A DNA stretch of 29,576 nucleotides from a virus: positions 1-29,576 of the IMG/VR virus record IMGVR_UViG_3300033233_000136; one strand, given 5' to 3'. The position numbers and the translations under genes were made by a program. Shown here piece by piece: positions 1 through 7,661 of this stretch (position 1 is the stretch's first letter; each line of letters opens with the position of its first letter). The notes beneath the pieces are model-generated. The model saw only the letters and a program-made list of their open reading frames with translations, was not told the DNA's origin and made no database searches.

Positions 1-1184
1 ACGTTGCCGCCGAACGTGGCCTGGCTGGTTCCGAAGTTGAAGGTCGGGTTCCCCGTCGCCGTCACCGCGCCCGTCCCGATGAAGTTCACGCCGATGCTGG
101 CGCCGCCGATGTCGAGCCGCGTGCTCGTTGAGTTGGTGGCGAGGTAGTTGGCCGTCCCCGCCTCGTTCTCCAGGATGAAGTTCGCCCGGGTGCCCGTGTC
201 GTCCGTGCCGATCTTCAGGTCGCCCTGGGCGTCCGCGAGCTGAATCGTCTCTCCCGCCTCGTAGGCCGCCTGGAGCGCGGTCGCCCCGGAGGAGAGGTCG
301 GTGAAGGTCAGGCCGGTCGAGGAGCCGAACGCCGTCTCCCACGCCCCGTCCGTGCCGGACCGGATGACAGACACGTTGACCTTGCGGATGGTGCCCGCGA
401 CCGTCGTGTCGGTCACGAACTGGTTCTGCGGGAAGTCCTCGACGGTCGCCGTGAGCCCGATCCCGCGGATGGTCAGGGTCGTGCCGACGTGCGAGAGCAC
501 CTCGAACAGCCCGTTGTTGGCGGCGTTGGCTGCTCCCGCGATCTGGATGAAGTCGCTGGCCGCGAACGTCGCGGACCCGGCCGTCTTGACCGTCGGGTTG
601 GACACCGCCGCCACGCCGGCCGTGAAGCCCGTCGCCGCCACCGTGTCGTTCGTCGCCGTCGGGAGGTAGTTCACCACCAGCCCGCCCGTCTGGGCGGACA
701 CCGTCTCGTACCCATCGTTCAGGTACAGGTGGTTGTCCGAGAAGTTGACGTTGTTGGTGGACTGGCTGGAGAGGACGCCCTGCACCACCAGGTTCCCCGA
801 GATGACCACGTCGCCGTCCAGGCTCACCGAGAGCGCGCCCGCGCCGTCGTTCGTGAGGGTGATCGTCGTGGCGGACCCGCTGTTGGCGTCCAGCTTGATG
901 TTGCCGCTGTTCTCGATCTCCGGGGTGACGACCTTGGTGCTGAACGACCCGGTCGTGAAGCCGCTGATCGTCGCGGCGCCGCTGCCGGCGAACCCGACGC
1001 CGGCGGACAGCGTCGCCACCGCCCCAGTCAGCGTGAGGGAGTCGCCCGCGGCGTCCTCAAGGACGACCGAGGCGGGCCCGGTCCCGGACAGGGCCCCGAT
1101 CCTGCCGACACGGATCGTGTCGGCATCGGCGACCTGCGCGAGACTACCACCGGACGAGAGAGACAGCGCACGCTTGAGTGCCAT
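1..1184 (-). CDS. Tail fibre-like protein (3' end outside window)
   Basis: The frame opens at ATG 1184, preceded by a strong site (TAGGAGGTAAGTC-ATG), and stays open for about 394 codons to the window edge, so the C-terminus is missing. The translation is rich in Gly, Ala, Ser, Thr and Asn with short beta-strand repeats. It contains a stretch of the kind 'NNVNFSDNHLYLNDGYET' (around residues 145-162), often seen in the shafts of phage tail fibres. I recognise no enzymatic motif. As the last gene of the tail module, after tail protein I and another fibre-like gene, it is most likely a receptor-contacting fibre or a fibre shaft. The fibre role is inferred from composition and position, not from a specific family match. 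Confidence 0.7.
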   Translation of the reverse strand, partial: MALKRALSLSSGGSLAQVADADTIRVGRIGALSGTGPASVVLEDAAGDSLTLTGAVATLSAGVGFAGSGAATISGFTTGSFSTKVVTPEIENSGNIKLDANSGSATTITLTNDGAGALSVSLDGDVVISGNLVVQGVLSSQSTNNVNFSDNHLYLNDGYETVSAQTGGLVVNYLPTATNDTVAATGFTAGVAAVSNPTVKTAGSATFAASDFIQIAGAANAANNGLFEVLSHVGTTLTIRGIGLTATVEDFPQNQFVTDTTVAGTIRKVNVSVIRSGTDGAWETAFGSSTGLTFTDLSSGATALQAAYEAGETIQLADAQGDLKIGTDDTGTRANFILENEAGTANYLATNSTSTRLDIGGASIGVNFIGTGAVTATGNPTFNFGTSQATFGGN

Positions 1185-1194
1185 GACTTACCTC

Positions 1195-2241
1195 CTACAC
1201 GACTTCAATCCCCTCCTCGATTTGGAGGAGGACAACCGCCTTGGAGTTCGCCGGGATCGCGCCGATGTACCCCGTGGGGTCCCACAGGATGCCCATGCGC
1301 TTTACGACCTGCCCGATGACAAACGGCTGGATGATGGTGAGGGCCCCGGCGACGAACGGCGAGAGGAACACCACAGCTCCGGACACCAGCACCAGCCCCG
1401 TCTCGAACTGCGCGTCGGGGATGAGGACGCCCTGTACCGTCGCCGCAAAGCCGGGGAGGAAGGGCGGGATCGGGGCCGTCGCCACCGCCCCGACCGCGTT
1501 CTCCTCGCCAGGGATCGCCAGCGCCCGGTCCACGGACCCCGGCAGCCCGGGAACGGCCCGCACGACTTCGCCCACGTCGAGGAACGTCGGGGGGAACGTC
1601 CCGTTCACCACGGTGATCGCTCCGGGGGGCGGCGGGGCCCCGGCGGCGGCGAGCTCGACCCACGCCGCGCCATCGAACTTGAACAACTTCTTGTCCGTCG
1701 TGCGGAAGAAGAGCTGCCCCTCCGTCGTCGGAGGCGTGATCGGCGGCAGAACCGCCCCGCTGTGGACAACGAGGTTCGTAGCCTGACGGTGGTTCGCCTC
1801 AAGATCGTCGTCCAGTTGCGTGTCGTGAACATGGCGGCGGTTGTCCTGCTCGGTGATGGTGACGATCACCCCGGCCGCCGTGGTCACCACGCCCAGCTTG
1901 ATCGTGTCGGGGGGCTGGATGCCCGTGGTGTTGACCACCACCTTCGGGGCGATGTCCAGCACCGAGGTCGGCGGCAACACCTCGACCGTGCGGTCAAACC
2001 CGAAGAAGACGTGGTTCGTGGCGCCATCGGCGAGGGCCGCGAAGTCCGGCGCGGCGTTCTCGACCTCGTAGCCGGCGATGTAGGCGAAGCCCGCGTCGAC
2101 TTGGAGCAGTAGGCCGCCGGCGTCCACGAGGCCGAGGCCATCCATCACGAAGTCGAGTTCGTGCCGGCTCGCCGCCTTGAGTTGGTGGCGGTTGATGCGC
2201 TCGTCCGTCTCCCAAGCGTCGTAGTTGGGGTTGACGCTCAC
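1195..2241 (-). CDS. Tail fibre / baseplate-attached structural protein
   Basis: This 348-residue protein starts at GTG 2241, which overlaps the stop of the patatin gene by four bases (GTGA), so the two are probably translationally coupled. The N-terminal part (about 1-150) is beta-rich with a segment like 'LLLQVDAGFAYIAGYEV', as in baseplate-attaching ends of fibres. The middle holds 'TEGQLFFRTTDKKLFKFDG' (about 181-199), a small module common in phage fibre and collar proteins. The C-terminal part is beta-rich and contains 'GILWDPTGYIGAIPANSKA', suggesting a folded tip domain. No catalytic motif is visible. The neighbouring tail protein I, and a further fibre gene downstream, support a fibre or fibre-adaptor role. 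The exact function is unknown. Confidence 0.65.
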   Translation of the reverse strand: MSVNPNYDAWETDERINRHQLKAASRHELDFVMDGLGLVDAGGLLLQVDAGFAYIAGYEVENAAPDFAALADGATNHVFFGFDRTVEVLPPTSVLDIAPKVVVNTTGIQPPDTIKLGVVTTAAGVIVTITEQDNRRHVHDTQLDDDLEANHRQATNLVVHSGAVLPPITPPTTEGQLFFRTTDKKLFKFDGAAWVELAAAGAPPPPGAITVVNGTFPPTFLDVGEVVRAVPGLPGSVDRALAIPGEENAVGAVATAPIPPFLPGFAATVQGVLIPDAQFETGLVLVSGAVVFLSPFVAGALTIIQPFVIGQVVKRMGILWDPTGYIGAIPANSKAVVLLQIEEGIEVV

Positions 2242-3068
2242 AGCCCCGCCCTCTCCAGCGCCTCGGTCACGAGCCCCCGGCCGTGGTCAAACAGCCGCTC
2301 CTTGTTCCCGCGGGAGAGGGCGAAGTCAAACGTCCCAAAGCCGAGCGCGTCCGAGAACACCCGCACCGCATCCCCCGGCGCCCGGGCGAGTTGCGAGTCC
2401 ACGTTGGCGTCGATGAGGAGGTCCACGGCGCGCTCAACCTCGCGGACGATGCCGACATTGGCTCGCCAGCGCGACAGATTCTCCATGTCGGGCGGCGGGG
2501 AGGCAAGGGCGAAGATCACCATTCGCCCCGCGGACGCCACCGCCGCCTCGACCGGGACGTGGGCGTACACCCCGCCGTCCTTGTACCAGTGCCCCTCGTA
2601 CTCAATGGCGCTGAACGCAAGCGGCATGGCAGACGTGATCCGCGCCGCGAGCGCCAGCGGCATCTCGGGGTCGGTCGCCCGACTGAATACCCGCAGTTGC
2701 CCCGTGCTGTAGTCCGCCCCGGTGATCCGCACATCAAAGGCCGCGTCGCGGAACCGCTTCCCGAAGGTCAGCCGCTCAAGGAACTCAAGCAGCCGCCGCC
2801 CGTTCGAGAGGCACCCCCGCCGCGCCAGCCGCCACCAGCCGAGCCACCCGGTCGAGACGAACCGCGAGAAGTCCATGTCCATCACGACGGTCTTGAGCAG
2901 CGCGGGGTCAATCCCGGCCGCAAGCGCCACGGCCACAATCCCGCCGGCCGAGGTTCCGGCGCAGACCGAGATCTCGTGCCCCCGGTCGAGCACGGCGGTC
3001 GCCGCCCCAAGCGTCTCAGGGATGCCCTTCGCGCTTCCGCCGCTCAGGACTAGGCGGATCGTCGCCAC
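2238..3068 (-). CDS. Patatin-like phospholipase in the tail operon
   Basis: The 276-residue product has all the landmarks of patatin-like phospholipases. These are the glycine-rich oxyanion loop GGSAKG (residues 10-15), the nucleophile elbow G-T-S-A-G with Ser40, and the D-G-G motif with catalytic Asp164. Patatins hydrolyse acyl chains from phospholipids with a Ser-Asp dyad; here all the residues are present, so activity is expected. There is no signal peptide or membrane segment. The start is GTG 3068 with only a modest ribosome site (GGATG). The gene lies between tail protein I and a fibre gene in the same coding direction, and its stop overlaps the fibre start. By position it could be a tail-associated lipase acting on host membrane during entry, a delivered effector, or a late cytoplasmic enzyme. 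The family assignment is firm and the role is inferred. Confidence 0.88.
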   Translation of the reverse strand: MATIRLVLSGGSAKGIPETLGAATAVLDRGHEISVCAGTSAGGIVAVALAAGIDPALLKTVVMDMDFSRFVSTGWLGWWRLARRGCLSNGRRLLEFLERLTFGKRFRDAAFDVRITGADYSTGQLRVFSRATDPEMPLALAARITSAMPLAFSAIEYEGHWYKDGGVYAHVPVEAAVASAGRMVIFALASPPPDMENLSRWRANVGIVREVERAVDLLIDANVDSQLARAPGDAVRVFSDALGFGTFDFALSRGNKERLFDHGRGLVTEALERAGL

Positions 3069-3078
3069 GAGGCATCCA

Positions 3079-4473
3079 TCATGCCACGCGCGAGCAGTCC
3101 ACGCGAGCCCGCAGCACGCGGAAGGAGCAGACGACCTCGTCGTCGAACAGCTCCGAGCAGATCGGGCTCGGGCTTGCCGTCAAGGCGGCCGAACTGTTCG
3201 TGAGGTTCATGGCGAACGGCTTGCCTGGCCCCGCGTCCGGCGTGTCGGGGGGCTCCGGCAGCGAGTTCGTGATGAGCCAGCACGTCGACGCGACGACCTC
3301 TTCGGCGGCAGCGTCCTCGTCGGTTTCGTCGGCGGAGTCCCCGAGGCGCCCGCGGTCAAACGGGTCCTCCACGAAGTCGCAGTCGAGGAAGATGAAGTGC
3401 CCCGGGTGGCACGCCGGGAGTTCCGGGGGCAGGACGCGGTTGAGCTTGCGAACCACCTGCTCGGAGAGGCAGTCGTCGCACTCCAGGAGGAAGAACACGC
3501 AGATCGAGTTCGGCGTGAAGACCCCGCCCGGCGTGAAGTCGGTGGGGTCGCCCGGCCGCCCGAAGAAGGAGGCGAAGCCCGGATTAGGGTTGACCAGCAG
3601 GGTCGTTCGGTCCCCGCGGTTCGTGATGAGGATGTTGTCGCCGCACTCCTGCACAAAGGTCTCGAAGCCGGAGACAGAGCGCGCCCGGGCCCGGATCGCC
3701 GTCGCCGTCCCCTTCACCTTCAGGATGGCGACGTGCTCCTTGATCTCTTGGCGCTGGGCGGAGCAGGGGAGCTCGCGGTTGACCTGGAGCCCGATGACCT
3801 CGCCGAGCGCGGGCAGGACGGCGCAGCACGTCTCGTCCACGTCCCAGAGCGTTGGCATGCAGTCGATCAGCCCCTTCACAAGGTCAATTTCGAGGGCGAT
3901 CGTCTTGAGGAACCGCTGGAGCGGCCCCTTCTTCTTCGGCTCCTTCTGCGGGTCAATGTTCTCGCCGAGGTTGAACCACTCCCGGCCGTCCGCGTCGAAA
4001 ACCGGGTGGAGGGCGAAGATGGCGTCCGCCCGCTCCTCCACGTCCGCGTCAAGGAGCTTGTCCTCAAGGACGTAGATCTCGGGCAAGAGGCGGAACAGCC
4101 CGCCATCACGGCCGAAGTACCCCGTCGGGACGGCGATCTCGGCGACCTGCGTATCGACCGAGAACAGCCACTCCTCCTTGGGGAAGAAGGCGTGGGTGAA
4201 GACCGTGTAGTAATAGCAGTGGCACGCCCCGAGGTCGAGGTCGGCCACGAACCCGTCCGCCGCCGGCCCCTCGAAGACCACCGTGCCCTGCGTGTCGAAG
4301 GGGCTCGCCGCGAACTCGTACTGCTTGCGAACGACCCGGATCTGCTGCTCGGTCCCGACTTCCTCGGGGGCGTCCCACTCGACGATGAGCTGCGGGCCCT
4401 CCATGCCGCGGTGGATGCGGGCGTTCCGCGCAAGGCGCGGCTCGCCGATGGCGACGGTGCCGGTTGTCCCCAC
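3079..4473 (-). CDS. Tail protein I (P2 gpI-like) with N-terminal beta domain
   Basis: The 464-residue protein has a central part (about 135-270) that fits the P2 gpI/tail protein I family. 'GLFRLLPEIYVLED' begins it, and further on come 'FLKTIALEIDLVKGLIDCM', 'LPALGEVIGLQVN' and 'AILKVKGTATAIRARA'. In contractile tails this protein sits at the baseplate edge, joining wedge to fibres. The first 130 residues look like a fibronectin-III-type beta sandwich ('PQLIVEWDAPEE'), an added domain. The C-terminal 150 residues are unusual, and the protein carries 16 cysteines including CHC, CC and CDDC clusters. It starts at GTG 4473, two bases after the upstream stop. It lies directly between baseplate J (via a 69-residue gene) and the patatin gene, as expected for the J-then-I order. 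Confidence 0.82.
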   Translation of the reverse strand: MGTTGTVAIGEPRLARNARIHRGMEGPQLIVEWDAPEEVGTEQQIRVVRKQYEFAASPFDTQGTVVFEGPAADGFVADLDLGACHCYYYTVFTHAFFPKEEWLFSVDTQVAEIAVPTGYFGRDGGLFRLLPEIYVLEDKLLDADVEERADAIFALHPVFDADGREWFNLGENIDPQKEPKKKGPLQRFLKTIALEIDLVKGLIDCMPTLWDVDETCCAVLPALGEVIGLQVNRELPCSAQRQEIKEHVAILKVKGTATAIRARARSVSGFETFVQECGDNILITNRGDRTTLLVNPNPGFASFFGRPGDPTDFTPGGVFTPNSICVFFLLECDDCLSEQVVRKLNRVLPPELPACHPGHFIFLDCDFVEDPFDRGRLGDSADETDEDAAAEEVVASTCWLITNSLPEPPDTPDAGPGKPFAMNLTNSSAALTASPSPICSELFDDEVVCSFRVLRARVDCSRVA

Positions 4474-4475
4474 GG

Positions 4476-4685
4476 CTACGCCCGCGCCGCCATCTCGTTG
4501 TGGCGGGCATGCACCGCCTCGGCGATCTCCTCGACCGCGGGGCGGAACCGCTCGCCGAGCCCGTACCAGTCAAGGATGCCGGCAAGCGCAGAGAGGGTGG
4601 CCCGCGCCTGGCGCGCGCGGTCCTCGGCCTGCTCACGGACGATGGCCCGAAGGCGCCCGGCCCGCTCGTCGGAGGACTCGGTCAC
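4476..4685 (-). CDS. Small helical protein between gpJ and gpI
   Basis: A 69-residue charged, probably all-helical protein. I chose GTG 4685, which overlaps the baseplate J stop as GTGA and has GGGAG five bases upstream. A GTG at 4691 is also in frame but sits too close to that ribosome site. The sequence is rich in Glu, Arg and Ala, with 'RAIVREQAEDRARQARATLS' forming a likely amphipathic helix. I recognise no family. Its coupled position inside the baseplate wedge operon suggests a small structural or assembly factor for J or I. Confidence 0.7.
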   Translation of the reverse strand: MTESSDERAGRLRAIVREQAEDRARQARATLSALAGILDWYGLGERFRPAVEEIAEAVHARHNEMAARA

Positions 4686-6473
4686 GGGCACTCCCGCTGC
4701 GGGACATTCCCGCCCACGAAGGCCAGCTCAACCTCGCCCTTCTGCGGGATCGCGTTCGGCGGCATCGGGACATTGGCGAACTTCGGGCAGGTGTGGAACT
4801 TCGCGCGGTCGCCGGCGGCCGGGGCGCCGCTGGCGCAGGCGACCGTGAAGGTGACCTCGCCCTTGTCGCTCGTGTAGGGCGCGCCGACCGTCCCGGCAGC
4901 CGCCTGGAACCCGCTCGCCGTGCCGCGAACCGTGAAGGTCGTCGGCGAGGTGAAGATGACCGTCCAGTCCTCCTCCTTCGCCGCCGCGCCGATGGCGAAG
5001 CCGGAGAACTCGCACCCGGCCAAGCCGAGTTCCTTCACGGCCTCTGGCTGGCAGGTGATCTCCGTGAAGTCAACATGGTCCACGCCCGGTGTCGTGTCCA
5101 CGAGGGCGAAGACATCGGAGAGGAAGATCTCGGTGCCGAACTGCACGAAGTCCGAGGCGTCCCCGAAGAACTGGCCGATGCGGGCCAGCGTGTCTGAGGC
5201 GACCGAGTCCACGTCGAAGTTCGGGGCCACCGTGACCGTGCCGCGGAGGTTCACCTTGCGGAACACCGGATCGGCGATGGAGACGCATGTGCCGGCCATC
5301 TTCCGCGCGTTGAGGAACGCGAGGAGGTCGGCCTTGAGCTGGCTTGACGGAGGCCCCCCACCCGTCGGGGAGACGGTCACGCGCACGCCGCAGCAGCAGG
5401 CCGACCCGCCCTCGGCGAAGAGGGAGATGATCTCGGCGCGCGCCTTCGCCACCCCCGGGAAGCCTTGGGAGAGAGTCTCGTAGTCGCGGAGCGAGACGGC
5501 CCGATTCAGCGCGAGCAGGCTGTTCGGCCCCTCGACCTTGGCGGTGTCGATGGACATTTCGTCCTCGCCGCCGCTGGCCTGTTCCGGGTTCGTGACCGCC
5601 AGCGCCACCGCGACGGCGTTGAAGGTGATGGTGGAGTTGACGACGGTGATGGTGTCCGGGGGGACGTTGCCCCGCGTCCCGCCGCCGACCCGAAAGGTGA
5701 AGCGGATCGTCGCGCCGGGGTCGGGGATCTTCCCTTGTGCGTTGTCCCCGAAGAAGTTAGTGGCGCGCCCGTCCTCGTCCTTGGTGGAGGTGAAGTGCTT
5801 GGAGTCCGGCTCCGAGGCGATGAAGGTGTTCACCTCGGTCCAGAGCAACTCGCCCGCGCCCTCGTCAATGAACCCCCGAATCGTGCCGTCAATGACGGGG
5901 AAGGCGATGAGGGGGAACCGCTGCCGCGGCACGCCCGCGCTCAGGCCAACCGGCTCGCTGACCGACCGCCCCTCAATGGCGGGAACCGGCTCAACCTCGA
6001 GCGAGCCGGCGGGGATCACCGCGTCCTGCGACGTCTCGTAGGTGACGGGCTCGTCCGTCGCGTCGGCGGTGGTCTGCACTTGGGTTCCCGCCGGGATGAG
6101 GAGGTCGCCGGACAGCGGCTCCTGGAGCGAGAACCGCAGATCCACGGAGGCGGGGACGGCGCTACGGAGCTCGAAGTTGATGAGCTTCAGGAGGTTCCCG
6201 ACACTCCGCCGCGTGATCGCCGTCGGCAGGAACGCCTCGTTACCGATGCGGTCCACGTAGAAGTGGAGCACGTCCTCCCCGGCGGCGTTGAGCCGCAGGA
6301 GGGCGATCCCGAAGTCGGAGAGGTTGTGATCGGTTCACTCAGGTCCACTCCGGGGCGAAGAACGGGATCGAGCGAACCTTGTCCGCGGCGATGGCCGGGA
6401 AGTCCCGCGACGTGTAGTCGATCGGCGGAACGCGCAGGGCAACCTTCGTGAAAGTTGGGGCCGGAGTGGGCAC
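4682..6473 (-). CDS. Baseplate J-like protein, frame interrupted by a 10-base insertion (bypass candidate)
   Basis: Baseplate J (T4 gp6-like) forms the wedge ring around the tail hub. The N-terminal part starts at GTG 6473 behind a near-perfect AAGGAGGTGA site. It reads 44 codons, including 'IDYTSRDFPAIAADKV' and 'FFAPEWT', then meets TGA at 6341-6339. The body resumes in another frame at 6331 with 'DHNLSDFGIALL' and 'VLHFYVDRIGNEAFLPTA', the conserved continuation of the same family, and runs to TGA 4684-4682. Joining the two gives 593 residues and restores the family motif PEWTDHN exactly. The middle and C-terminal parts show the usual J architecture, with a Cys-rich loop GSACCCG. The only disruption is 10 extra bases, with identical ACC codons on both sides. 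The alternatives are a broken gene, a split protein restarting at GTG 6271, or an assembly error. The family call is secure and the translation mode is open. Confidence 0.85.
6332..6344 (-). other. Candidate translational bypass site (takeoff and landing ACC)
   Basis: On the minus strand the bases read ACC-TGAGTGA-ACC, followed by GAT CAC AAC. The first ACC (6344-6342) is the last sense codon before the TGA stop. The second ACC (6334-6332) is in the frame of the rest of baseplate J. A peptidyl-tRNA-Thr leaving the first ACC and landing on the second would skip 10 bases and rebuild the conserved PEWTDHN. The insertion also looks like an imperfect tandem copy of the preceding bases (GGAGTGGACC versus TGAGTGAACC, 8 of 10 identical). 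A weak 4-bp hairpin, GTGA-ACCGA-TCAC, spans the landing codon. T4 gene 60 has the same logic: takeoff codon, stop, identical landing codon. Whether bypass happens here is inference. Confidence 0.5.
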
Positions 6474-7114
6474 TACGTCACCTCCTTTCTCCTCAACCGC
6501 ATCAAGAACGAACGCCAGAAGTCCCGGTCAACGTTCGTCCTGCCGTGGCAGCGGCTACACAGCAGAATCAGATTTTCCCTTCGGTTGTTGTTTCGGTCGT
6601 AGTCGATGTGGTGAACGTGCCCGAACTTCCCGGAGCACGCTTCCCTACAGAGGCCGCACCGACCCTTGAACTCCTCTCGGATTTCCTTCCTTCGCTTCCC
6701 CGTGAACTCGTAGGTGTACGGCAGATTCGCCGTACCTCCTTTCCACATCCCGTTCCGCGGGCCAGAAACCGCTTGCCCGATCTTGGCTCTCTGTTCCTCG
6801 GTGTGGCGGCGTCCAATCCAATGATGCCCAAGGAGATACCGCGTTCCTCGGCTCTTTTCAAGGCTTCTCTTGGAGATGGCTGCCCCGCAACCGCAAGCAC
6901 ACGGGATTGATGGAAACCGGCACCGCTCCGAGCAGTATTTCTGCGGCCTGGATTTCTTCTTGAAGTCCGCCCCGCACCTGGCGCATCTGCCGACCGTTGA
7001 AGGCGGAACCGTCTTGCTTGAATGACCTCGACGGAAGCGTCGAGGGCGTCCTTTCGCGTCAACTGAATGGACAGACTTCTTGCATCCACAGGCGCAGGGG
7101 CGGAACTTGGACAT
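6473..7114 (-). CDS. Free-standing HNH homing endonuclease with zinc knuckles and NUMOD3 motif
   Basis: The 213-residue product ends with an HNH nuclease domain: CGLC (153-156), the HH pair (168-169), N181 and CSRCH (186-190). This ββα-metal fold cuts DNA, here presumably a phage genome lacking the insertion. Upstream lies 'GRRHTEEQRAKIGQAVSG' (101-118), a NUMOD3-type DNA-binding motif typical of homing endonucleases. At the N-terminus are two C-A-C-G-C knuckles (7-11, 72-76) each followed by a GH, and a CARC...YCSERC zinc finger (44-65). I chose ATG 7114, which has GGAAGG eight bases upstream; a TTG at 7159 is in frame but weaker. The gene is visibly less GC-rich than its neighbours. It sits between gp25 and baseplate J, its stop overlaps the J start by one base, and its last codons supply the J ribosome site. 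Confidence 0.9.
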   Translation of the reverse strand: MSKFRPCACGCKKSVHSVDAKGRPRRFRRGHSSKTVPPSTVGRCARCGADFKKKSRPQKYCSERCRFPSIPCACGCGAAISKRSLEKSRGTRYLLGHHWIGRRHTEEQRAKIGQAVSGPRNGMWKGGTANLPYTYEFTGKRRKEIREEFKGRCGLCREACSGKFGHVHHIDYDRNNNRRENLILLCSRCHGRTNVDRDFWRSFLMRLRRKEVT

Positions 7115-7137
7115 GCTGCTGGCCTTCCCTCGGAAGG
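7115..7137 (-). promoter_or_regulatory. Ribosome-site hairpin before the HNH gene
   Basis: Immediately before ATG 7114 the minus strand reads CCTTCC-GAG-GGAAGG, a perfect 6-bp stem with a 3-base loop at 7123-7137. The right arm GGAAGG is the only plausible Shine-Dalgarno sequence for the start eight bases further on. If it folds, the stem would hide the ribosome site and lower translation. Phage T4 homing endonuclease genes such as I-TevI are known to be silenced in read-through transcripts by this type of hairpin. The hairpin is seen directly; the regulatory role is inferred. Confidence 0.55.
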
Positions 7138-7210
7138 TACAATAGCATATCGGGTGCAAAGAATGGGAGCCCCCTTCGGTGTGAAGATTGGAATGGGAAG
7201 CAAGCGGTTT

Positions 7211-7660
7211 TCAACCAACTGTGATCTGGTTTTGTACGCGCATATCAGGAGAAATGTAAAAGGGGAACACCAAAGAGCCAACCTGATGTGTGGTCACCAC
7301 CCGGAAGGTGACCTCCGTGTCAAGGACGCCCTCTTTCTCGCGCTCAAGCGACACGTGGACGAACATGACCTCAACCCGGCGCTCCCACCGCTCGATCGCT
7401 TCGGTGATCGCCAGCCGCAGACGGGTGGCGGTCACCTCGTTGATCGGGGCGAACACGATGTCGCGCAGATCGGACCCGAAGTCGCGGTCGATGAAGCGGC
7501 TGCCGAGGCGGGTGCCGAGGATCTGACGGATCGCCATGCGGACCTTCTCAACGGAGTCCGCCGCGGTGACGCCGACCACCTTGCGCACCCGCCCGACAGC
7601 GGAGAAGCGGAAGGGGTACGCCCACCCGCGGCCGAGCACGTCTCGCTGGGTCACGGCCAC
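7211..7660 (-). CDS. Baseplate wedge protein, gp25-like
   Basis: The 149-residue protein matches the T4 gp25 (GPW/gp25) family. It has an N-terminal 'YPFRF' region, then 'AIRQILGTRLGSRFIDRDFG' (about 43-62) with the conserved G-R-...-DFG core, followed by helical and beta segments ending in 'LVFPFYI'. gp25 is the core wedge subunit that contacts the sheath initiator and gpJ. It starts at GTG 7660, one base after the preceding gene's stop. The last 25 or so codons switch from GC-rich usage to AT-rich codons (CAT, CAG, GTT, TCT, TTG, TTT, ATT, GAT, GTA, CAA), coinciding with the start of the homing-endonuclease region. The C-terminal tail may therefore have been replaced or recoded when the element inserted. 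The 96 bases between this stop and the HNH start hold the HNH leader. Confidence 0.88.
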   Translation of the reverse strand: MAVTQRDVLGRGWAYPFRFSAVGRVRKVVGVTAADSVEKVRMAIRQILGTRLGSRFIDRDFGSDLRDIVFAPINEVTATRLRLAITEAIERWERRVEVMFVHVSLEREKEGVLDTEVTFRVVTTHQVGSLVFPFYISPDMRVQNQITVG

Positions 7661-7661
7661 G

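Noticed and set aside
6239-6338. Reinitiation at the GTG overlapping the TGA stop (TGAGTG) in baseplate J
   Set aside because: That frame runs only about 32 codons of Arg-rich sequence to TAA and is not the J frame, so it cannot restore J.
7138-7165. Possible extended -10 promoter element (TGC TATTGT) before the HNH gene
   Set aside because: No convincing -35 element at the right spacing; too weak to report as a promoter.
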